NCBI GenBank assembly: GCA_003235365.1
Contig: QJWJ01000470.1
Span: 1-35,966, forward strand
Direction: 5' to 3'
DNA from: Deltaproteobacteria bacterium
GTDB taxonomy: Bacteria; Myxococcota_A; Polyangia; Polyangiales; Polyangiaceae
Length of the DNA: 35,966 nt
In this document: one piece after another, positions 1 to 8,921 of the stretch
How the letters are laid out: every line of letters starts with the position of its first letter
Position numbering within the stretch: the first letter of the stretch is position 1
Program-made: the position numbers and the translations under genes
Notes under the pieces: model-generated
The model's input: only the letters and a program-made list of their open reading frames with translations
The model's database searches: none
What the model was told of the DNA's origin: nothing

Positions 1-797
1 CCGTGCACGAACTCCGTACCGATCACTCTCAACACGGAGAGTCGTGGCACGGCGGAGCCGGGGATTCGCCTACCCGGTTTCGAGTGGGCGGGAGTGCGGG
101 CCTGGAACGTCCAAGCGACGTCCAAAGGCCCATCCAGCCGAACGCCGCCAAATGACGTCGGATGGGCGGGGTTCAGATCCCGTAGCGGCACCCACAAGCC
201 GTGAGTCGTCAACCCGTAGCGTTCGCCGTTCGGTTTGGAGTCGATGTGCCGAACAGCGACGGCGAAGCCCGGTTCGAGTTGAGAATCTGGCACGCCTTCT
301 TCGGCGAGCCGCAGGTTGGCGTAGCCAAAGCTGCCGTCCGCTCCAACGAAGTAGTAGTCGTAGGGGAGGCCCGAGTTGCGCGGTGCAGGCGTCGAGTTGG
401 TCGGAGGCCAACCACTGAGCCGCACCTCGGCTTCGCAGATCCAGCTCTGCGGGCCGACGAGGTACCACGCGCCAGCGCACGCCGCCTGCCCGCGTCGTCG
501 TGCGATCAGCGGTAGCCTCGCGCCGAGTTGCGCTGACCCACGACGCGCCGTCGCTCCCGTCGTAAACCAGATGGGCGCATCGTTGCGGATGACCTCGACG
601 CTCCGTGACATCGCTGGCAGTGGGACGTGCGCTTCCGAACGAGCCGGCGTTTCCGCCCTGGCGTGGGGCCACGGCTCGACTGCCCAGGGACTCAGCGTCC
701 CCCGGCTTGCCGTGCTGACTGCGGTTGCCCACAGGAACGCCACGACGCATGCGACGATGAGCGAGGTCGTGTTGCGACGGTGTCGATGTGGTGACAT
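1..797 (-). CDS. Secreted protein, probable L,D-transpeptidase-type, N-terminal part (runs off the left edge)
   Basis: A frame on the minus strand stays open from an ATG at 797 to the window edge, about 265 codons with no stop. The protein starts with a basic stretch (MSPHRHRRNTT) and a hydrophobic segment (LIVACVVAFLWATAVS), a clear export signal. It then has a compact domain with Trp, Cys and Gly landmarks (ACAGAWYLVG, WICEAEVRLSGWPP), a PYDYYFVGADGSFGYANL segment and the stretch YGLTTHGLWVPLRDLNP. This order, a cysteine-containing SH3-like part followed by a 'G.W.P..DL' segment, is what I associate with the part before the YkuD catalytic domain in myxobacterial L,D-transpeptidase-like proteins. 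The catalytic Cys/His would lie beyond the edge, so peptidoglycan cross-linking is inferred. It being a real gene is much surer than its function. No obvious Shine-Dalgarno precedes the start. Confidence 0.72.
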   Translation of the reverse strand, partial: MSPHRHRRNTTSLIVACVVAFLWATAVSTASRGTLSPWAVEPWPHARAETPARSEAHVPLPAMSRSVEVIRNDAPIWFTTGATARRGSAQLGARLPLIARRRGQAACAGAWYLVGPQSWICEAEVRLSGWPPTNSTPAPRNSGLPYDYYFVGADGSFGYANLRLAEEGVPDSQLEPGFAVAVRHIDSKPNGERYGLTTHGLWVPLRDLNPAHPTSFGGVRLDGPLDVAWTFQARTPAHSKPGRRIPGSAVPRLSVLRVIGTEFVH

Positions 798-1038
798 TGC
801 GGCGCTGCTATGGGTCGGAGAAGGAGAACGGTCAGGTGCGCGGGAGGAGTCGCGCCGTTGGAAGGCGCACACACGTGGCGTCCTCAGCTTGGTCCCCGGG
901 TCAAGAATAGCTCGTGCATCGAGGGCATTGATGCGCCCAGCCAGCTAGGCGCGAGGAGTCGAGCACACTGGAGTTTCTACGATCGCCGAGGCCGTTCGAA
1001 CCGGCGCCGCCAGCATGTGTCGGCGTTGGTGCGTCGAC

Positions 1039-1878
1039 TCAGTAGTACGAGAAACGTAGCTCGTGATCGCAGACGCGAAATACGTCGTTCTCGTTGATGG
1101 GCTGCCGGTGAACTCGCTGCCCCGCGTACTCGACGCCGTTGGTCGAGCCCATGTCGACCATGAAATACTGTCCGTTCAGGAACTCGACCATGGCGTGTTG
1201 CCGGGACACGTTCGGATCCTTGATCGTCAGGTCGCTGGTCTGCTTACCGCGGCCGATGATGAAGCGATCCTTCGTTACCGTGTGGCGCTGACCCATGTAG
1301 TAGACGTTGATCGCGCGGCGCGGCGGGCCGCCAACTCGTGGCGGCGGATGACTTGGCATCTGTGGCTGACTTGGCATCTGTGGCCCGGCGACATGACTGG
1401 GCGCCGGACGTCCGCCCATGGGCGGCGGTGGCGCGCCGGCAGGTGGCGGTGGCGGTGCCATCGGCGGCGGGGGTGGCCCACCCACGCCTGGCGTGTACGT
1501 CCGAGCGCGAGGAACCGGCGGGGGGGCCGCGGCTGCAAGGGGTGCCGCGGGCGCAGCGGGTGGAGGTGGCGCCATCGGCGGTGGTGGAGGCGGTGGGGCC
1601 GCGCCCACTGGCGGAGGTGGCGGTGCGCCGGGAGGCGGCGGAGCGACGGTCGGGGCCGTGCTCGGCATCGGCGCGGGCGGCTGCAGTGACGTTCGGCTCG
1701 GCGCGGGCAGTCCGCCGCCACGGGTACTTCCGTAGCCGCGCTGCCGCGCATACTGCTTCATGGAGTCGTTGATCAGGTAGTCGACGGAGCACTCGAGCTC
1801 ACGAGCCATCTGCTCGAACTTTTCCCAGAGTGCATCACGGCATTGAAAGGATCGTTGCGTCTTACTGGTATCGGACAT
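1039..1878 (-). CDS. FHA-domain protein with N-terminal helical domain and Pro/Ala-rich linker
   Basis: The product is 279 residues in three parts. Residues about 9-52 (SFQCRDALWEKFEQMARE through YLINDSMKQYARQRGY) form a helical segment that resembles a ribbon-helix-helix or small dimerisation domain. Residues about 55-185 are a low-complexity linker made almost only of Pro, Ala and Gly. The last ~95 residues are a forkhead-associated domain with the phosphothreonine-binding landmarks GRG, SRQHA and STNG. It should bind phosphothreonine on a partner, probably a substrate of a Hanks-type kinase. A GTG at 1890 is possible, but GAGGTG lies nine bases before the ATG at 1878 and is too close to the GTG to serve it, so 1878 was chosen. 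It lies 42 bases downstream of the end of the 1921-3492 lipoprotein gene on the same strand, so they may be cotranscribed. Confidence 0.88.
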   Translation of the reverse strand: MSDTSKTQRSFQCRDALWEKFEQMARELECSVDYLINDSMKQYARQRGYGSTRGGGLPAPSRTSLQPPAPMPSTAPTVAPPPPGAPPPPPVGAAPPPPPPPMAPPPPAAPAAPLAAAAPPPVPRARTYTPGVGGPPPPPMAPPPPPAGAPPPPMGGRPAPSHVAGPQMPSQPQMPSHPPPRVGGPPRRAINVYYMGQRHTVTKDRFIIGRGKQTSDLTIKDPNVSRQHAMVEFLNGQYFMVDMGSTNGVEYAGQRVHRQPINENDVFRVCDHELRFSYY

Positions 1879-1920
1879 CGACGGGTTCACCTCGCCCAGG
1901 GCGTCACAGGTGGTGTCATC

Positions 1921-3492
1921 TTACTGTGCCTTCGGAGCATCTTGCGAAGGTTTTGAGCTGTCGGATTGGGTTGGTCCGCTGTTCCGTGCGGCGATGGCCG
2001 GCAGGATGCAATGTTCGACGTATTCGCCGACCGTCGTCACCTCGCGATTCGCGCACACCCACTCACAGTCCTTCGCGCCCTCGGCACACTCAGGCAGCTT
2101 CTTGCGATCCTTGGTGACCTTCTCGAGGGCAGAGACGTCGGATGCTTGCCCGTGTGCATAGTAGAATCCCAGCGCGGTCAATCGCACCGGCACTTTCTTT
2201 GAACTCGAACTGTAAGAATCTACCAAATCTTTACCGCTTGGCTCGCCCTTCATTTCTCCGATCAGCTGCCCATAGCGAAGCGGTTCAGTCAACGACATGT
2301 GCTCGACCTTGCTCAGCCGTTGCATGAATTCCTCGACGTGCTGCGGCCCGCTCATCTTCAGCAACAGTTCAGCGGCGACCCACCGCACCTTCCAATTCGG
2401 GGAATCGAACAGGTCCATCAATGGGCCAGCAACCTTGTCCCGTGGTAGCTCGCTCATGCGAGTCAATGCCAGGCCGCGCACCGGATCGGGCGTCTCTTCG
2501 GAACCGGCGATCTTCAGAACCATCGAGAGTTGATCGGCGGAGTTGGCGTCGACCTTGCGTTCGAGCGCAGCCAGCGCACCGAGGCGGGCCTTCTCGGTGT
2601 TCGTCGACCCCGCGGCGAAGTGCAGCAGGAAGTCGATGCTGGGTTTCCCGCCGACGCGCCTCATCGAGGCGAACACTCGCAGCAGCTCTTCCTCTTGGAA
2701 CGTTTCGAGCTGTTTGGCGAACGCTTTGTCGTCGGGCTTGATCCCCGACGCTTCGTTGGCTTTCTGCAGCTCGGGGCGCTTCTGGTCCAGCCAAGCAGAC
2801 GATGCGGTGAACTTTGCCAGGTCGGCGAGCTTCTCGCTTGCTTGCAGCTTCGTGGCGTCTTCACCGATTTCGGCAACCAATTGCGCGATGCGGTCGACCT
2901 TCGCGGCACCGGGCACAATCAGCTGGGGAAGGCCGCGCACGCTCTGGGCGCCCAGCTGGCCGAGCAACTGCTGCATGCTCACCTTCTGGCCCGGAGCATC
3001 CATCCGCCCGGAGAAGTCGCCCATCGCCCACTGTGTCAGAGCCGCGCGCAGCGCCTGCTCCAGTTCACCTGACGCCATCAACGTGTCATCTTGCCCGGGA
3101 AGGAGCGAGTAGGCGGCGTCCTTGTACGGGATTGATTCGTCCTCTTGCCCCGGGCTTGGCGGCGGTCCGGTCAGTCGAGAAACGAGCTGGGGTACCAACG
3201 CTGCGAGCACCTTCGAGCGATCCTCGGCGTCCATCGCGGCCAGCGCGTCGAGCGCTTGGTCGATGCCCACTCGCCGGCCGGCGCGAGGTCGCATCCCGAT
3301 CAGCGTCAGGCCCGCCTCGACGCGTAGGTCCCTCGGGTATTTGGCGTGGGTGAGCACGGCGACCAGCTTGCGCGGTCCTTGTTGCGTGTTCGCCCAGCGC
3401 TGCACATCTTCGGAAGTCGTTCGACAGCCGCCCAGCGCGACGAGCGCCAGGCTCAGTGAAAGGATGGCAAGAGTGGTTTTCCAGGATCCCAT
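1921..3492 (-). CDS. Lipoprotein with HEAT-like helical repeats
   Basis: The chosen start at 3492 gives MGSWKTTLAILSLSLALVAL followed by GGC, a type II signal peptide with lipobox LGGC and lipidated Cys23. The frame is open further upstream to 3753 but that part has no signal and crosses the promoter region. The mature protein (about 500 residues) is helical. It has repeats of HEAT/armadillo type around KARLGALAALERK, PVRGLALTRMSEL and NWKVRWVAAELLLKM, so it is probably a periplasmic or outer-membrane-anchored scaffold. Near the C-terminus there are four cysteines (PECAEGAKDCEWVC and EYVEHC) that could form disulfides. I do not recognise a specific family. It is divergent from ftsK and followed by the FHA gene. 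Confidence 0.85.
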   Translation of the reverse strand: MGSWKTTLAILSLSLALVALGGCRTTSEDVQRWANTQQGPRKLVAVLTHAKYPRDLRVEAGLTLIGMRPRAGRRVGIDQALDALAAMDAEDRSKVLAALVPQLVSRLTGPPPSPGQEDESIPYKDAAYSLLPGQDDTLMASGELEQALRAALTQWAMGDFSGRMDAPGQKVSMQQLLGQLGAQSVRGLPQLIVPGAAKVDRIAQLVAEIGEDATKLQASEKLADLAKFTASSAWLDQKRPELQKANEASGIKPDDKAFAKQLETFQEEELLRVFASMRRVGGKPSIDFLLHFAAGSTNTEKARLGALAALERKVDANSADQLSMVLKIAGSEETPDPVRGLALTRMSELPRDKVAGPLMDLFDSPNWKVRWVAAELLLKMSGPQHVEEFMQRLSKVEHMSLTEPLRYGQLIGEMKGEPSGKDLVDSYSSSSKKVPVRLTALGFYYAHGQASDVSALEKVTKDRKKLPECAEGAKDCEWVCANREVTTVGEYVEHCILPAIAARNSGPTQSDSSKPSQDAPKAQ

Positions 3493-3527
3493 GGATGTTG
3501 TCCCGCAGACGGTCCGGTTGCTCTCCC

Positions 3528-3576
3528 GTGCGGACCTAATTTCCGCACTATACGACCCGGTTTTCTCAGCACTCAA
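3528..3576 (-). promoter_or_regulatory. Sigma-70-like promoter with overlapping dyad for the HEAT lipoprotein gene
   Basis: On the minus strand TTGAGT (3576-3571) is followed after 18 bases by TATAGT (3552-3547), a good -35/-10 pair about 55 bases before the ATG at 3492. A perfect 7-bp inverted repeat, GTGCGGA (3528-3534) and TCCGCAC (3542-3548), overlaps the -10 edge and the expected transcription start, which is where a repressor would bind. Both elements are read from sequence; activity is inferred. Confidence 0.4.
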
Positions 3577-3728
3577 GTTCGGCGCAGGGAACGTCGCCAG
3601 GCGCAGCCTCATTTGGTGGCCGTGGAGAGCTCGCCACCGGTCTACGCCGCGCCGCGCCGACCGGTGGGAAGGTAGATTGCGCAGAACTGGGTAGGGGTGA
3701 CCGTGGTGGTGTAGGTTTAGGTGGTTAG

Positions 3729-6398
3729 ATGGGAGTTCGGCTGTTTTCTCCACGAAATCGGGCTGGCGGCGACGCCGACGGCTTCGAATCCGGCGCGCCG
3801 TTGGTTGGCCGCGGCCGCGAAGCTGCGGCCCTCGTGCTGTTCGCGGTCGCGCTGTACCTTAGCCTGGCGCTGCTCAGTCTCGAGGTCGATCCCCATGACC
3901 CCACGGTGGTTGGACCCAACTGGGTGGGGCCGGTTGGAGCGGCGGTCTCCGAAGCGTTCGCCCGCGGTTTTGGTGCAGTGGCCTGGGCGCTTCCCCTCGA
4001 ACTGGTGGTCGTAGCCGCCCCGCTGTTTCGCCGCTTGCCCGCCCGGGTCTCCGGTTTGCGCATCGCTGGCAATCTCGTCGTTGCGATCGTCCTGGCCGCA
4101 CTGGTGCACGTGGCCTCACCGCGCGGTCTCGTGTTTGGTCGCATTCCCGCCGGCGGCAACGTCGGGTTGCTGTTCGGCGAGCTATTTCAGGCTCTGTTCT
4201 CCACCCTCGGCTCATTTCTGGTTGGAGGTACCGTCGTCGGACTGATCTTGATCGGACGCGCTTCGTTTTCGTTCATCGAGCTGTGTCGCAAGCTGGTGGA
4301 CCTTTCCACTCGTCTGATGGCGCAGGCGGTCGAGTTGATTGAGCGCATGCGCCGCGCCTGGGCTCGCGCGCGCACACTCCACGACGAGGAGCAGGCCAAA
4401 AAGCGCCAGGAACGCGCGCCGAAGATCGACACCAGCCGCAGTGACGACGCGATCATCGCGCAGCTCGATGGCGATGATGCCTTTGCTCCCTGGGAGCGAA
4501 CCGGCGCGCCGCCGATTGCGATGGCCGAGTCACTGCGCAAGCAGCTGGCCGAAGCGGAAGAAGGCGGGCGGATGATCAAGTTGTCGTCGAAGCCGCCTCC
4601 CGCGAATGCTGCCCCGCGCCCTGCCATCGTCGAACGCGCCGAAACCGACGCAAGAACCAAGCGCCGAGCCAACGCCGACGATGGAGATGCCGCACCGGGT
4701 GAGGTCGTCGAGCCGGCGGCGAAGCCCGAGCCCCCGCAGCCACCGGTGCCTGTCGTGAAGCCGCCCACGGTGGCCAAGACCGATATCGCGGCGGAGGGCG
4801 AGCGGGACGACGCTTTGAAGATTGTCGACACCCGGCACCTCGCCCAGGTCGACCGAGCTCCCAAGGCGCGGCAGTCCCCCAAGCGTGGCTTCGCTTTGCC
4901 CGAGTCGAACCTGCTCGAGTCATCGTCTCGAGAGTTGGTCAAGATCGACGAGGCGCGGGTGTTCGAACTCGCCGAACGTCTCGAGAAGACGTTGGCCGAC
5001 TATGGCGTGACCGGCAAAGTCGAAGAAGTGCATCCGGGGCCGACCGTCACGACATACGAGGTTTCCCCTCAAGCGGGAACGAAGGTCAGCAAGGTGGCTG
5101 GCTTGTCCGACGACTTGGCGCTCGGCTTGTCCCGCAAGGTTCGAATCATCGCGCCGATCCCCGGCAAGGCGCGTATCGGGTTCGAGTTGCCCAACGACGA
5201 GCGCGTTCCGGTCAACCTGCGCGAGCTGATCGAAGACAAGCGCTTCAAGAAGCTGTCCGACAAGGCACCGTTGCCCGTCGTGCTGGGCCGGGACATCGTC
5301 GGCGCGCCGTTTTACGCCGATTTGGCGTCGATGCCGCACGTGATCGTCGCGGGCGCGACGGGCGCAGGCAAGAGCGTCGGGCTCAACGTGATGCTCTCGA
5401 GTTTGCTGTTCAAGCGCAGTCCGGACGAGCTGCGCATGCTGATGATCGATCCCAAGGTGGTCGAATTAGCGCCGTTCGACGGCATCCCGCACATGCTGCT
5501 GCCGGTGGTGACGGACATGCGGCAGGCCGCCAAAGCATTGAAGTGGGCGGTCGACGAAATGGAGAAGCGCTACCAAGCGTTTGCCATCGCCGGAACGAAG
5601 AACATCTCGACCTACAATCGCTGGGTCGACCGCGTCGTTGCCGGTGAGCTCAGCCCGCCCGAACCCAAAGAGGTCGAGGCGCTGACTGCCGATGGGTGTC
5701 CGGTGAGTGTCCCGGCCGCGAGTACCGGCGGCGACGGTATCGCGTTGCCCGGTCGGATGCCTCACATCGTGATCGTGGTCGACGAGTTCGCCGATCTGAT
5801 GATGCAGCAGGGCAAGGAGGTCGAAGCCGCCGTGGCTCGCCTGGCGCAGAAAGCCCGCGCCGCCGGCATGCACGTCGTGCTCGCGACGCAGCGGCCCAGC
5901 GTCGATGTGATCACCGGGATGATCAAAGCCAACTTCCCGACGCGCATCGCGTACAGGGTTGCGCAGAAGGTGGACAGTCGGACGATTCTCGACGAGATGG
6001 GCGCAGAGCTATTGCTCGGGCGCGGTGACATGCTCGTGAAGCTCAACGGTGCGACGGAAACGCACCGGGTGCAGTGTCCGTTCGTGAGCGAAGAAGAGGT
6101 GGACCGGTTGACCGCCTACCTGCGTGAACAAGGTAGTCCCGTGTACCACGACGACATCCTCAAGGGGGGTGACGACGAGGAGGAGGAAGCTGCGCCCGAT
6201 GCTGACCTCGATCCACGTTTCGATGAGGCAGTACGGATTGTTGCCGAGACCCAGCGCTGTTCGACCTCGTGGCTGCAGCGAAAAATGACCATTGGCTACA
6301 ATCGAGCAGCCAAAATCGTCGAATCCATGGAGGCGCGCGGTATTGTGGGCGCTCCAAACGGATCGAAGGACCGCGAGATCTTCGTTCACCCCCAGTAA
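3729..6398 (+). CDS. ftsK: DNA translocase FtsK/SpoIIIE family
   Basis: This 889-residue protein pumps chromosomal DNA through the division septum and supports dimer resolution. Residues about 30-190 contain several hydrophobic membrane segments. Residues about 200-390 are a charged, Pro/Ala-rich linker. The motor domain follows, with Walker A GATGAGKS (residues 542-549, Lys548) and Walker B VIVVDEFADLM (Asp685, Glu686). The C-terminal ~60 residues (from about 828, with TSWLQRKMTIGYNRAAKIVE) match the winged-helix gamma domain that reads KOPS-type sequences. An extra stretch of about 30-40 residues (around PPEPKEVEALTADGC to GGDGIALPGRMP) sits just before Walker B compared with the usual form as I remember it. 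The start has AGGTGG four bases upstream. It is divergent from the lipoprotein gene and followed 68 bases later by another plus-strand gene. Confidence 0.96.
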   Translation: MGVRLFSPRNRAGGDADGFESGAPLVGRGREAAALVLFAVALYLSLALLSLEVDPHDPTVVGPNWVGPVGAAVSEAFARGFGAVAWALPLELVVVAAPLFRRLPARVSGLRIAGNLVVAIVLAALVHVASPRGLVFGRIPAGGNVGLLFGELFQALFSTLGSFLVGGTVVGLILIGRASFSFIELCRKLVDLSTRLMAQAVELIERMRRAWARARTLHDEEQAKKRQERAPKIDTSRSDDAIIAQLDGDDAFAPWERTGAPPIAMAESLRKQLAEAEEGGRMIKLSSKPPPANAAPRPAIVERAETDARTKRRANADDGDAAPGEVVEPAAKPEPPQPPVPVVKPPTVAKTDIAAEGERDDALKIVDTRHLAQVDRAPKARQSPKRGFALPESNLLESSSRELVKIDEARVFELAERLEKTLADYGVTGKVEEVHPGPTVTTYEVSPQAGTKVSKVAGLSDDLALGLSRKVRIIAPIPGKARIGFELPNDERVPVNLRELIEDKRFKKLSDKAPLPVVLGRDIVGAPFYADLASMPHVIVAGATGAGKSVGLNVMLSSLLFKRSPDELRMLMIDPKVVELAPFDGIPHMLLPVVTDMRQAAKALKWAVDEMEKRYQAFAIAGTKNISTYNRWVDRVVAGELSPPEPKEVEALTADGCPVSVPAASTGGDGIALPGRMPHIVIVVDEFADLMMQQGKEVEAAVARLAQKARAAGMHVVLATQRPSVDVITGMIKANFPTRIAYRVAQKVDSRTILDEMGAELLLGRGDMLVKLNGATETHRVQCPFVSEEEVDRLTAYLREQGSPVYHDDILKGGDDEEEEAAPDADLDPRFDEAVRIVAETQRCSTSWLQRKMTIGYNRAAKIVESMEARGIVGAPNGSKDREIFVHPQ

Positions 6399-6466
6399 TT
6401 CGCCTACATAAACCCAAGATTGCCGTGGGCGTTACAAAACTCTGTGTCTAAGATAACCAAGAGCCG

Positions 6467-8890
6467 ATGACCCGGGGACCTTCCCAAGCACTGGTTGCCC
6501 GCGATGACGACAGTGATGACGTTCGTTGGGCGGTGCAAGCGGCGCTCGCGCAGCTGAAGCAAGGCGGGCACGCAGACGCGATCGTTTGGGTCAAACGTGC
6601 TGCAGAGGCGGCTCTGGCGGCGGGTGAGGCCGCGCGTGGCAACGAGTTGCGGGCGGCTGCTCGCAGCATGGCCGAGGCAATGTGGAACCTGTCTTCGCCG
6701 TCGCCCAGCAGGCCGCCCAGCAAGCCGCCGAGCCGTCGCCCGCCAGCGTCCTCGTCCTCATCGGGTAGCCTCGAAATCGAGATCGACGTGGAGCTGTCGG
6801 ACAGCATGGCGCCGGCGGGAACGAGTTCTCGACCGCCACGGGGGCCGAGCATGCCTCCTCCGGTCCCGCAGCGCCCCGTGAACGGTCCCGGCGGCAAGTT
6901 GCGTCCACCTCCCGGTGCTCGCGTCCATTCGCCTTCCCAGCGGCCCTCGGCGATCGAGCATCCGACGGGGTTTGCCGAACCGGCTCCGCAATACCAAAGC
7001 ATCGAACAAACCGGGCCGCGTCGCCCATTGGCGTCCGCACCCGAGCTGGAAGTCGAGGAGCTGGACCCCGAAGCCCTCGGCTTCTCGCTCGACGAGGTGA
7101 CGGCGAGCATCGTCCCGCCGTCGTCGAATACGGCGTCTGCGGTTCGCCCCTCGTTCAACGATCGGCTGAGCTCCGTCGACATCGAACCGCTGAGCGTCGA
7201 TGAGGTGATCCCCGGTTTCGAACGTCTCGATTCGCGGCCTCCGCCGAGCATGCCTCCGGGGCCCGACTCGGTTCGTCGTGCGCTCGAACTGATCGACGAT
7301 GAAGAGATCCTCGAAGAGGAGGAAGACGAACGCGTCACCCAGGACCTGGGCTTCGTCACCAGTGGACCTGACGGCATACCCCGCAGCGCGCCTCCGCCGA
7401 GTAACGAGTCGCCGTGGGATGCCGCGTACGGAGCACCCGGTGCCCGAGCTCAGCAGGCGGCGTCCGCCTCGATTCCGCCAACGGTGCCTCCAACAGCGCC
7501 GCCAACGGTGCCCCCGAGCTCGCCACCACGGGCTGTCGACTCGCGTCCTCCCCCGAGCCACGGTTTGGCGGCACGTCGCGCCAGTTTGGCTGCGGCAGCT
7601 CGCGACTCCGGGCGTCCAATCAGCGTCCCTCCGCCGGCCCCGCCGGTGAGTGGGCCTCCCGAGAATGGCTCACCCTCGACGTTGCGCGGGCTCAGCGCCC
7701 CCCCGGCCGGAATCGCGACAGGATCCGCGCCGCCGCAGACGCCGCGTGGTCTCAGTGCTGCGCCGACCAGCGCCCTGCCGGTCAGTGCTTCGCCCGTCAG
7801 TCAATCGCCGATCAGCGGGCGCCCGGCGAGTTACCCCGTGCCGGGCAATCGAGCGCCCAGTGCACGACCGGTCAGCAGTGCCCCCAACGGCGCGCGGCCG
7901 GTGAGTGCTGCGCCGCTCAGCGTCCGCGGCACCGAGCTCGAGCCGCTCAGTGGTCGTGGCGAGCGTGTGTCGAGTGGTGCGCCAGCGCCGTCCAGTCGTT
8001 CGCCACTGTCTCGCCGGTCCCGCGTGCCGCAGACGCCGCTCGACGAACTGACCCTCGAAGTCGCCGACCTCGGGCCACCCGAATCTGCGGCGCCGAGCAT
8101 TCCAGCGCAATCCCGGGCACCAGCCTCGCTGCTCCCCGAAACGACAGAGGTCGACGGGGTCGGGCTCGACGAGGTGCGCGGTTTCGAAGACCTTCCCGAA
8201 GAAGTCCAGTACAAGCTCGCCGCTTGCGCCCGAATCGAGGAGCTGGCCGCCGGCGAAGAGGTCGCGTTTTTCGGCGCCGCCGTCGTCACGGCCGGCACGG
8301 TGGACATCCTGCCCGCGATCTCCGAAGACTCAGGCGCCATCGCTCATCAAAATGACGTCGTGTTCACTCGCGGAACCATGAAGGATTCCATCGCTCTGCG
8401 TGTGGTCGCGAAGATGGACGACACGCGGGTGGCGGTTTGGGATCCGGACGTGCTGGAGGACGCCATCGCCGAATGCCCTTGGGTGCATGACGAGTTGCGC
8501 TTCATTGCCGACCGGTTCCTGGCGTTGTGTGGCGCGGCGCTGGGCCCCCTGGGTGAACGGCTCGACGAGAGCCTGCGCGCCGCCGTGTTCACGCGTTTGG
8601 AAGTCCGCGCGCTGCAGCCAAACGAAGTGCTGATCAACGCCGGTGAGAGCATTCCGAGTCTGTTCGTGGTGGGTGGAGGTCGGCTCGAGGTCGTCGATGA
8701 TTCCGGACGAGCCGTGGACGAGCTAGATTCGGGCGCGTTCGTGTTTGCCGACAAGATGATGACGGCGCAGCCGGCCCCGCACACGGTCCGATCCGGGCCG
8801 GACGGGGCGCTGTTGTTGTTCGCGCCGCGCAGCGTCGCGCACGAGCTGATGATGAGCGTGCCCCCGCTGCTTGAGGTTCTGGCCAGCTAG
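6467..8890 (+). CDS. Large Pro/Ser-rich protein with degenerate cyclic-nucleotide-binding-like C-terminus
   Basis: The protein has 807 residues. Residues about 10-75 are helical (VRWAVQAALAQLKQGGHADA), TPR-like in style. Residues about 75-540 are low complexity, rich in Pro, Ser and Ala, with many PVSA/GLSA/PSARP-type repeats and acidic clusters (EEILEEEEDE). The C-terminal ~250 residues look like two beta-roll folds of the Crp/cNMP-binding type: EELAAGEEVAFFGAAVVTAG, and later ALQPNEVLINAGESIPSLFV with GGGRLEVVDDSG. The phosphate-binding cassette (GE....R.A) is not recognisable, so nucleotide binding is doubtful. No helix-turn-helix is seen. It is likely a scaffold or sensor. The start follows an AT-richer stretch (6410-6460) that may hold its promoter (TAAGAT at about 6450). 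Confidence 0.85.
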   Translation: MTRGPSQALVARDDDSDDVRWAVQAALAQLKQGGHADAIVWVKRAAEAALAAGEAARGNELRAAARSMAEAMWNLSSPSPSRPPSKPPSRRPPASSSSSGSLEIEIDVELSDSMAPAGTSSRPPRGPSMPPPVPQRPVNGPGGKLRPPPGARVHSPSQRPSAIEHPTGFAEPAPQYQSIEQTGPRRPLASAPELEVEELDPEALGFSLDEVTASIVPPSSNTASAVRPSFNDRLSSVDIEPLSVDEVIPGFERLDSRPPPSMPPGPDSVRRALELIDDEEILEEEEDERVTQDLGFVTSGPDGIPRSAPPPSNESPWDAAYGAPGARAQQAASASIPPTVPPTAPPTVPPSSPPRAVDSRPPPSHGLAARRASLAAAARDSGRPISVPPPAPPVSGPPENGSPSTLRGLSAPPAGIATGSAPPQTPRGLSAAPTSALPVSASPVSQSPISGRPASYPVPGNRAPSARPVSSAPNGARPVSAAPLSVRGTELEPLSGRGERVSSGAPAPSSRSPLSRRSRVPQTPLDELTLEVADLGPPESAAPSIPAQSRAPASLLPETTEVDGVGLDEVRGFEDLPEEVQYKLAACARIEELAAGEEVAFFGAAVVTAGTVDILPAISEDSGAIAHQNDVVFTRGTMKDSIALRVVAKMDDTRVAVWDPDVLEDAIAECPWVHDELRFIADRFLALCGAALGPLGERLDESLRAAVFTRLEVRALQPNEVLINAGESIPSLFVVGGGRLEVVDDSGRAVDELDSGAFVFADKMMTAQPAPHTVRSGPDGALLLFAPRSVAHELMMSVPPLLEVLAS

Positions 8891-8921
8891 CCCGCCGCCA
8901 CGACTCGGAGTACCGTCCGAA

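Noticed and set aside
70..750. Minus-strand 226-codon frame at the left end
   Set aside because: It is another frame of the open-ended gene 1-797, which has a signal peptide and a coherent sequence.
994..1001. GTTCGAAC resembling a tRNA T-loop
   Set aside because: The flanking stem is imperfect and no matching acceptor, D or anticodon arms lie at the needed distances.
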